Shown one piece after another: positions 42,354 to 51,134 of a stretch of 56,480 bases of DNA. Source of the stretch: Bacteroidales bacterium UBA755 (GTDB lineage: Bacteria; Bacteroidota; Bacteroidia; Bacteroidales; UBA932); contig DBKH01000093.1 of assembly GCA_002297815.1 (NCBI GenBank), forward strand, positions 1 through 56,480, read 5' to 3'. The position numbers were made by a program, and so were the translations under genes. A model generated the notes under the pieces. It worked only from the letters and a program-made list of their open reading frames with translations, was not told where the DNA came from and ran no database searches. Position 1 is the first letter of the stretch; each line of letters opens with the position of its first letter.

Positions 42354-43291
42354 AAAATTCTTTCTGCGACCTGCTCCAAAAGCCATCCTGGAGTGGAGGT
42401 TGCTCCGCAGACACCGACCTTGTCTCCGTCATGGAACCATTCTGGTGTCAGTTCAGAAGAATCTGAAATATGATAGGTGCGGTGATTCTTGGACTTGCAT
42501 AGGTCGAAAAGTACCTTGCCGTTGGAACTAGAAGCACCTGACACAAAAATGATGACATCGTGTTTAAGAGCAAACTCTGCCAATTCTTCATGCCTTGACG
42601 CTACCTGAGAACATATTGTGTTATGAACTGTCAGACTGGCCTGACCATGTACCGCTTCTCCACCGCAAGTCTCAGTTCTTAGCGGTCGCTGAGCCTGTCG
42701 AAGCGACTCTGAAAGCACCTTGCAGATCTGGGAATATTCCACCGGACTCTTTGTGGTCTGGGAGAAAATCTCCACCGGACAATCTGTCCGGATGGTGCCG
42801 TTGACAAGGGCGGAGCGTAGCATCCCGATGTTCTCGATCACCACCGCGTCACCATCGACCTGCCCCAACAACCCAAGTACCTCGGCATGCCCAATTTTTC
42901 CGAATATGATCAATTGCCCTCCAGTTGGTTTTAGCCGTTCATAGGCTTGTCGGATGCTTTTTTGAAGCCTCAGCACCACGGGGCACGTGCAGTCGATGAC
43001 TGTTAGTCCAAGCTTGGAGGCCAATGAATATGTCTGCGGTGGCTCACCGTGCGCACGGATGAGAAGAGTTTCGGATGACGGTGTTGGGATATTCAGAAGC
43101 TCTTCTTTGTCGATTGTGACGAGCCCTTTCCCTCCGAGTCGCTGCAACTCGGCCTCGTTGTGTACGATCGCTCCCAAAGAGTACAACTTTCCCCCAGAAT
43201 GCTCCTCCAAGAACTTCTCGGCTCGGCTGATTGCCCGGATCACTCCTCCACAGAAGCCGGAATGCTTCTCTATCTCAACCTGAAGGCTCAT
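42332..43291 (-). CDS. ispH: 4-hydroxy-3-methylbut-2-enyl diphosphate reductase
   Basis: IspH performs the last step of the MEP isoprenoid pathway with a [4Fe-4S] cluster. The 319-residue protein retains the three cluster cysteines: HSGFCGGVIRA near residue 14, VIDCTCPVVLRLQ near 100 and NTICSQVASRHEEL near 200. The active-site pair in VSGASSSNGKVLF and the C-terminal VGVCGATSTPGWL are also present. An insert of about 20 residues (SLRQAQRPLRTETCGGEA) before the third Cys includes a translated REP-like unit. It is separated by only 4 bases from the cmk stop upstream, so they share a transcript. Confidence 0.95.
   Translation of the reverse strand: MSLQVEIEKHSGFCGGVIRAISRAEKFLEEHSGGKLYSLGAIVHNEAELQRLGGKGLVTIDKEELLNIPTPSSETLLIRAHGEPPQTYSLASKLGLTVIDCTCPVVLRLQKSIRQAYERLKPTGGQLIIFGKIGHAEVLGLLGQVDGDAVVIENIGMLRSALVNGTIRTDCPVEIFSQTTKSPVEYSQICKVLSESLRQAQRPLRTETCGGEAVHGQASLTVHNTICSQVASRHEELAEFALKHDVIIFVSGASSSNGKVLFDLCKSKNHRTYHISDSSELTPEWFHDGDKVGVCGATSTPGWLLEQVAERIFCRNIHK
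42683..42706. repeat. REP-like unit inside ispH
   Basis: GGTCGCTGAGCCTGTCGAAG at 42683-42702, continuing CGAC, is read on the minus strand as SLRQAQRP between the second and third cluster cysteines of IspH. Confidence 0.9.
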
Positions 43292-43295
43292 CGCA

Positions 43296-43982
43296 CTATT
43301 CTAGAATCCCGAAACGGCCTTGTGCAAGTCCTTGGAACCAAACAAGTTCCTCGTGTAGGTTCATGTCTGAGTTGTCCAACACAAAAGCGTCAGCAGCTCT
43401 GGAAAGAGGTGAGACCTCACGATGCGAGTCGATGTAGTCCCTTTCCCGGAGGTTCTTCATCACATCCTCCATTTGCGGTTCCTGCCCTTTGGCTTTCATC
43501 TCATCGTAACGTCTCTGTGCTCTGACCTCATCACTTGCTGTCATGAATATCTTCACCTCAGCATCAGGGAACACAGTAGTGCCGATGTCCCGTCCGTCCA
43601 TCACGACCCTTTTCCTACGACCGAATGCGTGCAGGCGCTCGTCAACATATTCCCTAACAAACGGGATTGCCGATACTGGGCTGACGTGGCTTGACACCTC
43701 TAGGGTGCGAATCTCCTTTTCTACGCATCTCTCTCCGATGAAAGTCCCTCTGGTCTTGAAATCGAGATTCAATTTCGGTAGCACTGCTTTTAGTCCGGAT
43801 TCATCAATGCCCCCGTCCTTTCCGATAAACCCTTTCTCGATGGCGTACAAGGTCACTCCGCGATAAAGGGCTCCGGAATCCAGATAAAGGAATCCAAAAT
43901 GCTCAGCTATCAGTTTGGCAAGCGTGCTCTTGCCCGTTGATGAGTAGCCATCGATGGCTATGATGATGTCAGGTAGTTTCAT
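43296..43982 (-). CDS. cmk: Cytidylate kinase
   Basis: Cmk phosphorylates CMP and dCMP. The 228-residue protein has the P-loop IDGYSSTGKSTLAKLI near residue 10, the short LID and NMP-binding parts (YLDSGALYRGVTLYAIEKG), the nucleotide-binding RRKRVVMDGRDIGTTVFPDA and the LID Arg set in EVRAQRRYDEMK. It is the first gene before ispH in a minus-strand pair. The 119-base gap to the divergent sigma-54 regulator shows no complete promoter of the standard type. Confidence 0.96.
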   Translation of the reverse strand: MKLPDIIIAIDGYSSTGKSTLAKLIAEHFGFLYLDSGALYRGVTLYAIEKGFIGKDGGIDESGLKAVLPKLNLDFKTRGTFIGERCVEKEIRTLEVSSHVSPVSAIPFVREYVDERLHAFGRRKRVVMDGRDIGTTVFPDAEVKIFMTASDEVRAQRRYDEMKAKGQEPQMEDVMKNLRERDYIDSHREVSPLSRAADAFVLDNSDMNLHEELVWFQGLAQGRFGILE

Positions 43983-44101
43983 ACGGCAAAATTATCAAAT
44001 TTTATGTAAAGAAAGAATTTTGTCCGATATTTGTACTACGTTTTTCCTTGGTTTCCCGCTTGTGATTTAGGAAAAGCGAACGTGAATAAAGACGAATTTC
44101 T

Positions 44102-45259
44102 ATGAAGATATTAATTGTTGATGACGAGAGGTCCATCAGGAACTCTTTGAAGGAAATTTTGGGGGACGAAGGTTATGACGTGGATGTGGCCGAGGACGGC
44201 ATGACTGCCCTTGCAATGGTGGACAAGGAAAGGTACAATGTGATCTTCTGCGACATCAAGATGCCTGGGATGGATGGTACCGAAGTCTTGGATAAGATGA
44301 TGGCAGAAGGCATTGATTCCGCTGTCGTGATGATTTCCGGTCACGGGGACATCGAGACGGCTGTCGAGTGCATCAAGAAAGGGGCGTTTGACTTCATTCA
44401 GAAGCCTTTGGACCTGAATAGGATTCTTATTACAATTAAAAATGCATCTGAGAAGGCTACAATCATCTCCGAGAATAAGAGCTTGAAGAAAAAGGTCTAT
44501 GGCCAGAGAATGATAGGGGAGTCAGAGCCAATTCGGCACGTGCGCGACATCATCTCTAAGGTCGCACCTACAGATGCCCGTGTGCTGATTGTCGGTCCTA
44601 ACGGTTCTGGTAAGGAATTGGTGGCGAGGAGCCTTCACGAGCAGAGCTCTCGAAGCGCGATGCCTTACATCGAGGTGAACTGTGCTGCAATTCCTTCAGA
44701 ACTGATTGAGAGCGAGCTTTTTGGCCATGAGAAAGGTGCATTCACTTCGGCCATAAAGCAGCACAAAGGCAAGTTCGAGCAGGCTGACGGTGGGACCCTG
44801 TTTCTGGACGAGATTGGCGACATGAGCCTTGCCGCACAGGCTAAGGTGCTGCGTGTCCTTCAGGAGAAGAAGCTCTCAAGGGTCGGTAGCGACAAAGACA
44901 TCATTGTGGATGTCAGAGTAGTGGCAGCTACCAACAAAAATCTTCAGGAGGAAATCGCGAAGGGTAATTTCAGAGAGGATCTTTACCATCGCCTCAGCGT
45001 CATTGTCATTAAGGTTCCTTCGCTAGACGAAAGGAAATCTGACATACCTCTTTTGGCTGAATATTTTGTCAATCAGATCAGTACCGAGTCCGGAATGCCA
45101 GTTAAAACATTTTCTCCTGAAGCAATTCAATTACTTCAGGAGAAATCTTGGACTGGAAACATCAGAGAGCTTCGCAATGTCGTGGAACGTCTGATGATTC
45201 TTGGTGGCAATCCTGTCAGTGGGCAGGATGTAAAAGATTACGTGAGTCCGATTCAATAG
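44102..45259 (+). CDS. Sigma-54-dependent response regulator lacking a DNA-binding domain
   Basis: The 385-residue protein has a receiver domain (about 1-120; acidic pocket D7/D8, phospho-acceptor D51 in FCDIKMPGMDG, Lys in FIQKPLDL) and an AAA+ domain of the NtrC class (about 140-370; Walker A GPNGSGKE, then the sigma-54 contact loop as GAFTSA instead of the usual GAFTGA, Walker B TLFLDEIGDM). The chain stops after LRNVVERLMILGGNPVSGQ and a short tail, with no Fis-type helix-turn-helix. It might act from solution, as other activators without such a domain do. No partner histidine kinase is adjacent. Its end overlaps convergent ctpA by 44 bases. Confidence 0.92.
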   Translation: MKILIVDDERSIRNSLKEILGDEGYDVDVAEDGMTALAMVDKERYNVIFCDIKMPGMDGTEVLDKMMAEGIDSAVVMISGHGDIETAVECIKKGAFDFIQKPLDLNRILITIKNASEKATIISENKSLKKKVYGQRMIGESEPIRHVRDIISKVAPTDARVLIVGPNGSGKELVARSLHEQSSRSAMPYIEVNCAAIPSELIESELFGHEKGAFTSAIKQHKGKFEQADGGTLFLDEIGDMSLAAQAKVLRVLQEKKLSRVGSDKDIIVDVRVVAATNKNLQEEIAKGNFREDLYHRLSVIVIKVPSLDERKSDIPLLAEYFVNQISTESGMPVKTFSPEAIQLLQEKSWTGNIRELRNVVERLMILGGNPVSGQDVKDYVSPIQ

Positions 45260-46817
45260 CCTTTTTAAGTGTGACATCCACGTTGAGGTACATCTTGTAG
45301 AAGGCGTTCTCACCGAGTTTTGAATACCGTCCGACAAGGGCGCGGAGTTGTGGGAGGAGATATTCAGAAGTCTCTTCCCATTCTTTTTGCGTGCAGGTGA
45401 TACCGTCTTTCGAGGAGGCATATTCCCGGAAAGCAGAAGGAAGGTTCAACTTGTCAAGGAAGGTGTTAAGCTCCTTGTAGTCACTGATGGTGGAGAGTGT
45501 GCTTCTGTACCTGTCGAACATCGCTGAGGCAAAACGCATTTGAGTGGCTTTTCTGTTGCAAGCGATGAAGAATTTCGTAGCTCTTGTGGTGTCAACCGGC
45601 ACGAACACATCTGGAATGATGCCTCCGCCACCATATACCGTTCTTCCGCCCACAGTTTTGTAAGCCGCAGTGGAATCCACCTTGATGCTGTCGGCATCGT
45701 ACATCTCACCGTCAGCGTAGCGCTTGTAGATGTCGTACTGGTAGTCTTTTGAATATGGCTTCTGGATGCATCGCCCCGAAGGAGTGTAGAACCTTGCGAC
45801 AGTCAGTCTAACTCCCGATCCGTCATTTAGATAGACTGGTTCCTGAACCAATCCCTTACCAAACGATCTGCGCCCCATGATGATGCCTCTGTCATTGTCT
45901 TGGATAGCACCAGCGAAAATTTCGCTGGAAGAAGCTGTCGATTCATCAATGAGTACAGTCAGGCTAACGTCTTGCAGTAAGCCCTTCCCGTCTGCTTTGT
46001 ACTCATTCTTCTTTCTGTGCAGTCCCTGCATGTAAACGATCTCATCTCCTTTTTTGAGGAACATGTCGCTCAGTAGGAGTGCTTGGTCAAAATAGCCTCC
46101 AGTGTTGCCTCGGAGATCGAAAATCAGCCTCTTCATACCTTCTCCAAGCAATTTGACGCTAGCTTCGTAAAATTCTGTGAAAGTCGTTCTTGAGAACTTC
46201 GAAAGTTTGATGTAGCCAGTAGTGTCATTGACCATGAACGCTGCATCTACACAGTGCATAGGAATCTTCCCCCTAGTGATTTCGAATGGGATTGTTTCCT
46301 TGCCACGGCCAACGGTGACAATGACCTTTGTCCCGGCAGGGCCTTTCATTCTGCGAACCATGCTATCTTGTGGAAATTTGACGCCTGCAATTTCTTTGTC
46401 CCCGACTTTGAGGATTCTATCTCCTTGCTGGAGTCCGACCTTTTCGGAAGGTCCTCCGGGGATCACTTCAAGCACGATAGCCGTGTCGTTAGGAACATTG
46501 AACTGGATCCCGATCCCGTCAAAGTTGCCGGCCAAATCTGTCTCAGCCTCAGTCAGCTCAACGGGTGGCATATAGACAGAATGCGGGTCTAGTTCAGCAA
46601 GAGCCGCAGTGATTGCAGCATCGGTGACTTTCTTGACATCAACGGAATCAACATAGTTCCTGTCAATCTGGTCGAGGATCAGATTCAGCTTGCGCCATTC
46701 TCCGTATTGGGCCCTTAGCAAGTGTCGTTTCTGTGTGTAGGAATTATAGGACACAACGATCAGAGCTCCCACAATGATTCCCAGAACCGCTATCCAGATG
46801 GAGGATATTCTTTTCAT
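45216..46817 (-). CDS. ctpA: S41-family C-terminal processing peptidase
   Basis: The 533-residue protein has one N-terminal membrane anchor (WIAVLGIIVGALIVVSYNS), a PDZ domain (about 85-170, GIGIQFNVPNDTAIVLEVIP) and an S41 protease domain with the catalytic Ser in DESTASSSEIFAGAI and Lys in SFGKGLVQEPV, the standard Ser/Lys dyad. A C-terminal region of about 130 residues follows the catalytic core. Such proteases trim or degrade periplasmic proteins from the C-terminus. It is the last gene of a long minus-strand row and lies 1 base after the deaminase stop. The 3' end overlaps the regulator gene on the other strand. Confidence 0.95.
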   Translation of the reverse strand: MKRISSIWIAVLGIIVGALIVVSYNSYTQKRHLLRAQYGEWRKLNLILDQIDRNYVDSVDVKKVTDAAITAALAELDPHSVYMPPVELTEAETDLAGNFDGIGIQFNVPNDTAIVLEVIPGGPSEKVGLQQGDRILKVGDKEIAGVKFPQDSMVRRMKGPAGTKVIVTVGRGKETIPFEITRGKIPMHCVDAAFMVNDTTGYIKLSKFSRTTFTEFYEASVKLLGEGMKRLIFDLRGNTGGYFDQALLLSDMFLKKGDEIVYMQGLHRKKNEYKADGKGLLQDVSLTVLIDESTASSSEIFAGAIQDNDRGIIMGRRSFGKGLVQEPVYLNDGSGVRLTVARFYTPSGRCIQKPYSKDYQYDIYKRYADGEMYDADSIKVDSTAAYKTVGGRTVYGGGGIIPDVFVPVDTTRATKFFIACNRKATQMRFASAMFDRYRSTLSTISDYKELNTFLDKLNLPSAFREYASSKDGITCTQKEWEETSEYLLPQLRALVGRYSKLGENAFYKMYLNVDVTLKKAIESDSRNLLHPAH

Positions 46818-46818
46818 T

Positions 46819-47223
46819 CTAGTCTATTTTTTCGATTTCTATACCAGCCTTCCTTAGCAGATCGACTCCGTCCGTGAGACGATACTCATCCTTATAGACA
46901 ACCCTCTTTATCCCTGCCTGAATGATCAGTTTTGAGCATTCGATGCAAGGTGAAGCTGTCACGTAGAGTGTCGCTCCAAGGCTGCTGTTGCCGGATTTCG
47001 CAACCTTTGTGATTGCATTGGCTTCTGCATGGAGTACGTAGGGTTTTGTCGCCCCGTTTTCGTCCTCGCACACATTTTCGAATCCAGATGGTGTGCCGTT
47101 GTAGCCGTCTGAAATGATCATCCGGTCTTTGACCAAAATGGCACCCACCTGACGCCTTTTGCAGTAGGAATTTTTGGCCCAAATTTCGGCCATTTCAAGG
47201 TAGCGTTGGTCAAATTTTTCCAT
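46819..47223 (-). CDS. Deoxycytidylate deaminase-like protein (ComEB type)
   Basis: The 134-residue protein has the zinc sites of the cytidine/deoxycytidylate deaminase family: HAEANAIT (His ligand and catalytic Glu) and TASPCIECSKLIIQAG (PCxxC). The N-terminal segment WAKNSYCKRRQVGAILVKDR is typical of dCMP deaminases, which make dUMP for thymidylate synthesis. It overlaps the stop of the acyl-CoA ligase gene by one base (TAATG at 47225-47221), indicating coupling. Confidence 0.92.
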   Translation of the reverse strand: MEKFDQRYLEMAEIWAKNSYCKRRQVGAILVKDRMIISDGYNGTPSGFENVCEDENGATKPYVLHAEANAITKVAKSGNSSLGATLYVTASPCIECSKLIIQAGIKRVVYKDEYRLTDGVDLLRKAGIEIEKID

Positions 47224-48893
47224 TATTTGTTCCTCTGGTAAAGATACCTCTTGATGCTACGCTTAGGAGTCCTTTCAAAGTCCTCAGGCATGAACTCAAT
47301 CTTTTTGATCTGGGCGTAGTTAGGGATCTCTCTGTTGATTTCTGGAAGCTGCGAAGTCAATGTCTTTTCCAGATCCTCGCGATTCATTCCGTCCAGTTCT
47401 CCTTGGTGATAGTCTGGATAGACGAGAACTGTCAGACCTCCATTGTCCTCGATGACCAAAGAGTCAACAACATAAGCGAAGGAATTGACCACGGACTCTA
47501 GCTCTTCTGGGTAGATGTTCTGGCCATTAGGGCCGAGAACCATGCACTTGGAGCGTCCTCTGATGTAGAGGTAGCCATCTTTGTCGATGACACCCATATC
47601 TCCAGTCCTGAGCCAACCGTCCTCGGTAAAGAGATCCTTGGTGGCTTCCTCATTTTTGTAGTAACCGAGGGCAATGTTAGGACCGTAGGCCTGAATCTCT
47701 CCTTCAATGTTCTCAGGATCTGGTGAGTCGATGCGGATGGACATGTTTAGGGCGGCTTTTCCGCAGGAGTAGAGCCTCTTGTCATCGTAGTGTGCATAAG
47801 CTATGATCGGTGCACATTCGGTCATTCCGTAGCCAACGGTGTAAGGGAATGCTATGTCCCAGAAGAATTTCTCGATCTCCTTGTTGAAAGCAGCACCACC
47901 CATGATCACCTCCACGAAATTGCCTCCAAAGGCATTGATCAATTCTCCGCAGATTCTCTTTTGAATCATCTTGTCTATCACTGGCACCTTGAGTAGGGTC
48001 TTGATGCCACCTTTTTCCACAATCTTCTGAATTTTGGACTTATAGACTTTCTCAATGATCAGTGGCACAGCAATGATGATGTTCGGCTTGACTTCGGAGA
48101 GAGCCTGCATGATGATTTTCGGGCTAGGTACCCTTGTCAGGAAGTGCACGTGGGCTCCAATTGTCATCTCGAAGAGGAACTCGAACATCATGCCGTACAT
48201 GTGGGCCGAAGGAAGCATAGCCACTACATTGGTGTGGCTGTTCAATTCAGGAAGGACATGCTTGGCGAACTGGATGTTGGAGCATAATGCTCTGTACGGA
48301 ATCATCACGCCCTTTGAGAATCCGGAAGTGCCTGAGGTGTAATTGATCATTGCTAACTCGTTCGGTGAATCCTTGTAGTAGCAGATGTCCTCCGGCTCAA
48401 AACTGTTCGGGTGACGTTTGCCGAAATATTCATTCATGTGCTCCCTTGCCTCGGTGATGCGAGGTACCTTTGAATATAGGAGCTGGAACGTGTTGATGCG
48501 AACCACAGCGAACAGCCCAGGCATCTCATCAGCACTCAAACCTTCCCAGACAACATCGTCCACGAAGAGCACCTTCGCCTCTGAATGATTCACAAGGTAA
48601 TGAATATTCCCAGGTTTGAACTCGTGGAGGATTGGAACCGGCACGGCTCCGTAAGTCATCGCTGCCAGATAGCTCACAGCCCAGTTCACCTGATTGCGAG
48701 CGCAGATTGCCACCTTATCGCCCTTGTGCAGGAAGCATTTCTCAAAAGCGATGTGCAGTTTCTCAATGCGTCTAGCAACATCTCTGTAGCAGAGGCTTAC
48801 GCCCTGATAGTTAGAGAGTGCCAATTTGTCCCAATTCTTCTTAAAGCTTTCTTCAAGGAGTTTGTTTACTGATTCAAATTTAAAATCGTTCAT
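47223..48893 (-). CDS. AMP-dependent long-chain acyl-CoA ligase
   Basis: The protein has about 556 residues from ATG 48893 (MNDFKFESVNKLLEESFKKN). It activates a carboxylic acid with ATP and CoA. The AMP-binding P-loop is INYTSGTSGFSKGVMIPYR, motif II is YGMTECAPII, and motif III is TGDMGVIDKDGYLYIRGRSK. The conserved C-terminal Lys is in RTPKRSIKRYLYQ. The family resemblance is to Bacteroidota FadD-like ligases, which commonly load fatty acids for lipid synthesis; chain length is unknown. An in-frame start at 48923 was rejected because the leader is not conserved-looking. It is coupled to the deaminase gene downstream. Confidence 0.92.
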   Translation of the reverse strand: MNDFKFESVNKLLEESFKKNWDKLALSNYQGVSLCYRDVARRIEKLHIAFEKCFLHKGDKVAICARNQVNWAVSYLAAMTYGAVPVPILHEFKPGNIHYLVNHSEAKVLFVDDVVWEGLSADEMPGLFAVVRINTFQLLYSKVPRITEAREHMNEYFGKRHPNSFEPEDICYYKDSPNELAMINYTSGTSGFSKGVMIPYRALCSNIQFAKHVLPELNSHTNVVAMLPSAHMYGMMFEFLFEMTIGAHVHFLTRVPSPKIIMQALSEVKPNIIIAVPLIIEKVYKSKIQKIVEKGGIKTLLKVPVIDKMIQKRICGELINAFGGNFVEVIMGGAAFNKEIEKFFWDIAFPYTVGYGMTECAPIIAYAHYDDKRLYSCGKAALNMSIRIDSPDPENIEGEIQAYGPNIALGYYKNEEATKDLFTEDGWLRTGDMGVIDKDGYLYIRGRSKCMVLGPNGQNIYPEELESVVNSFAYVVDSLVIEDNGGLTVLVYPDYHQGELDGMNREDLEKTLTSQLPEINREIPNYAQIKKIEFMPEDFERTPKRSIKRYLYQRNK

Positions 48894-48938
48894 AATGTTC
48901 GTTCCTTTAATTTGCCGGACCAAGTAATTCTTTTACGC

Positions 48939-51107
48939 TTACTTGAAGGTTCTGTCCTTCCCATCGTAACAAACTGCACTGAACCCCTTGTCCGTTAGTT
49001 CAACCTTACTGTCTGGACGGATCATCTTGTTGCCTTCACCTTTGACGAGAGGATCTCCACCGTCAAAAGGGAAGATCATTGTTTGGAATGAAGTCCTGAC
49101 CACCCAGTATCTTTTACCATTACCTTCCAGAAGTTCTGGAAGGCTTTTTATAGTCTCATCGGCCGTTATCCCTTTCCACGAAGGGACCTGCTTCCCGTGC
49201 AGGTCGTAGTAGCCTACAGTGTTGTCGTTGTGAAGAAGCATGGCGGTGTACCCCTTTGCTCCCGTGAAATCATACACGGTGGGGCCTGCCGCAATTCCTT
49301 TGCCAGTCTCAGCTGGGAAGCCAGACACGAAACGTCCAAGCCTGTCTATCAAGTACATCTTTGAGCCTGATGCAAACAGGTACTGGATCTTTCCGTTGTT
49401 GTAGTAGTCAACCTCCTGCACGTAGCCTAGGATCTTTGACTTGAAAGGAACCCCCCAGACATCCTTGCCGTTCTCGTCTCGAAGGCAGATTGAAAGATGG
49501 CTGTTCTGATAGAGTGTGTTGATCTTCCCAGTTGCGCAATTCCTAACTTTGAATGGGCCTTCTGGGATTACAATAGTCGTGTCTCTTGCTGAGGATAAAG
49601 CTACCGTACCCTTGCTGACTAGAACTCGATCAACACATAATTTAAGGGTAAGTTCTCCACCTTCATCAAGAACACTCAATGTCGCAGGAACGTAGGTCGC
49701 GCCTTTCAGGATATTCCTAATTCCTCTTGCCATCTCCTGACTGAAATTGGCGTTCAGTAGGTTAGGGTCTTCACTTAGCGAATGGTACATCCATGCGCGA
49801 CAGTTCTTTTCAGGGAGCCTGTCGAGTCCCTCTGATTTCATGCGGTCAGCAAGAGTCTCTTTCAGGAAGGAGGTGTCTGAATATTTTGCCACGCAATCCG
49901 CTGCTCCGACAATAATCCATCCACCGACCAAAGAGCAAGTGCTCTCATCATCAGCAATGAATATATCTCCGAATATGCTGCGTGCAAACCCCTGACATGT
50001 CATCGCGCTGACACTTCCCGTGCTCAGCTTTGTTCCAGGCCTAAGCATGAGAACCTGCCGGATTTTGCTGTCTATCAAAAGATTAACCAAAGCAATCTCC
50101 TTGATGCCCAATGACTGGGCCCATTCTTCAGCAGTCAGTCCTCTTTCCTTCTTTTGTTCGCGCAGCGAGGACTCGTATTTGTCGAGACGGCTTCTAGAAT
50201 CAAGGTAATTCCTGTAGGCTTTGATGTAGGAATTGATGTTTCCAATAGGGATGTCCAAGATGAAATCTACATTACCTGGAACGGCATCTGTAATTCCAAC
50301 TTTAGATAATCCGCTGTGAGATAGAGTGTTGAGGTAATATGAAGGCTCGTTGCTGTAAAGCATAGAACCTTTCATCATGACTTGGCTATTGCTCTTGCCG
50401 GAGACACTGAATGCTGTCCACTTTGCCAAGTCGCGGATGAATCCGCTAGCCTTACGATGCTTTTTGGAAAAGAAAGCATCTATGATGTTCCCAGTGTAGG
50501 CATTGGAGAAGAAGATTACATCATCATTGGTGGCTACGTCCTTCGATGCGATTTCTATAAAGCCTTGTGCCTCAAGAATGCTATGGCCTTCATCCTGATG
50601 CCTTATCGAGGATTTGAGAACAGTTTCGGAGGATGAGATTAGTACTAGGTCTCCATTGATTCTTGTGTAAAGGCCTGAAGATTCCGCAGTAGTGAGGAGC
50701 CTTCTTAAATCAGCACTGCTGTCAGCGATTGCTTTTCTTGCTTCGATGACTAAAAGTGGGGGCATGTCTTTGCTGTAGTGGACAGACATGATTGTGGGAC
50801 ACTTTTTTAGTCCACCGACTTCTATTGCAGCGATCTTGTCAAATTTGTTTGAAGCTAGCTCTCCGAAGACCGCCAGAGAGTCTCCAAGAATGTCACAAGC
50901 CCGGCCAAAGTCCTTGAAACACATGACGATGGCTGCATCGGAAGGCACGGCCTCTATCAATTTATGCTTGCTCAAAAAATGCGAGGCATCATTGACCGTT
51001 TCCACATCCTTTTCGTGCGATGAATATAAACTTGCCACAGCCACAGCAATTCCTCCGATAAGAATCGCTGCAACGATGATAAGTATGGTAACAGTCTTTT
51101 TGTTCAT
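48939..51107 (-). CDS. Membrane-anchored protein of unknown function
   Basis: The protein has about 722 residues from ATG 51107 (MNKKTVTILIIVAAILIGGI). One N-terminal transmembrane segment anchors a large periplasmic region. Residues about 40-520 are mixed, with no motif I recognise; a short piece near residue 290 (SRSRLDKYESSLREQKKERG) looks like a coiled coil. From about residue 590 short beta strands repeat (YLFASGSKMYLIDRLGRFVS, then YTAMLLHNDNTVGYYDLHGK), resembling a beta-propeller or PQQ-like fold. It sits between tonB and the acyl-CoA ligase gene in one row. No function is assigned. Confidence 0.75.
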   Translation of the reverse strand: MNKKTVTILIIVAAILIGGIAVAVASLYSSHEKDVETVNDASHFLSKHKLIEAVPSDAAIVMCFKDFGRACDILGDSLAVFGELASNKFDKIAAIEVGGLKKCPTIMSVHYSKDMPPLLVIEARKAIADSSADLRRLLTTAESSGLYTRINGDLVLISSSETVLKSSIRHQDEGHSILEAQGFIEIASKDVATNDDVIFFSNAYTGNIIDAFFSKKHRKASGFIRDLAKWTAFSVSGKSNSQVMMKGSMLYSNEPSYYLNTLSHSGLSKVGITDAVPGNVDFILDIPIGNINSYIKAYRNYLDSRSRLDKYESSLREQKKERGLTAEEWAQSLGIKEIALVNLLIDSKIRQVLMLRPGTKLSTGSVSAMTCQGFARSIFGDIFIADDESTCSLVGGWIIVGAADCVAKYSDTSFLKETLADRMKSEGLDRLPEKNCRAWMYHSLSEDPNLLNANFSQEMARGIRNILKGATYVPATLSVLDEGGELTLKLCVDRVLVSKGTVALSSARDTTIVIPEGPFKVRNCATGKINTLYQNSHLSICLRDENGKDVWGVPFKSKILGYVQEVDYYNNGKIQYLFASGSKMYLIDRLGRFVSGFPAETGKGIAAGPTVYDFTGAKGYTAMLLHNDNTVGYYDLHGKQVPSWKGITADETIKSLPELLEGNGKRYWVVRTSFQTMIFPFDGGDPLVKGEGNKMIRPDSKVELTDKGFSAVCYDGKDRTFK

Positions 51108-51134
51108 AAGCCTTATCCGCAAAGATAGCAAATA

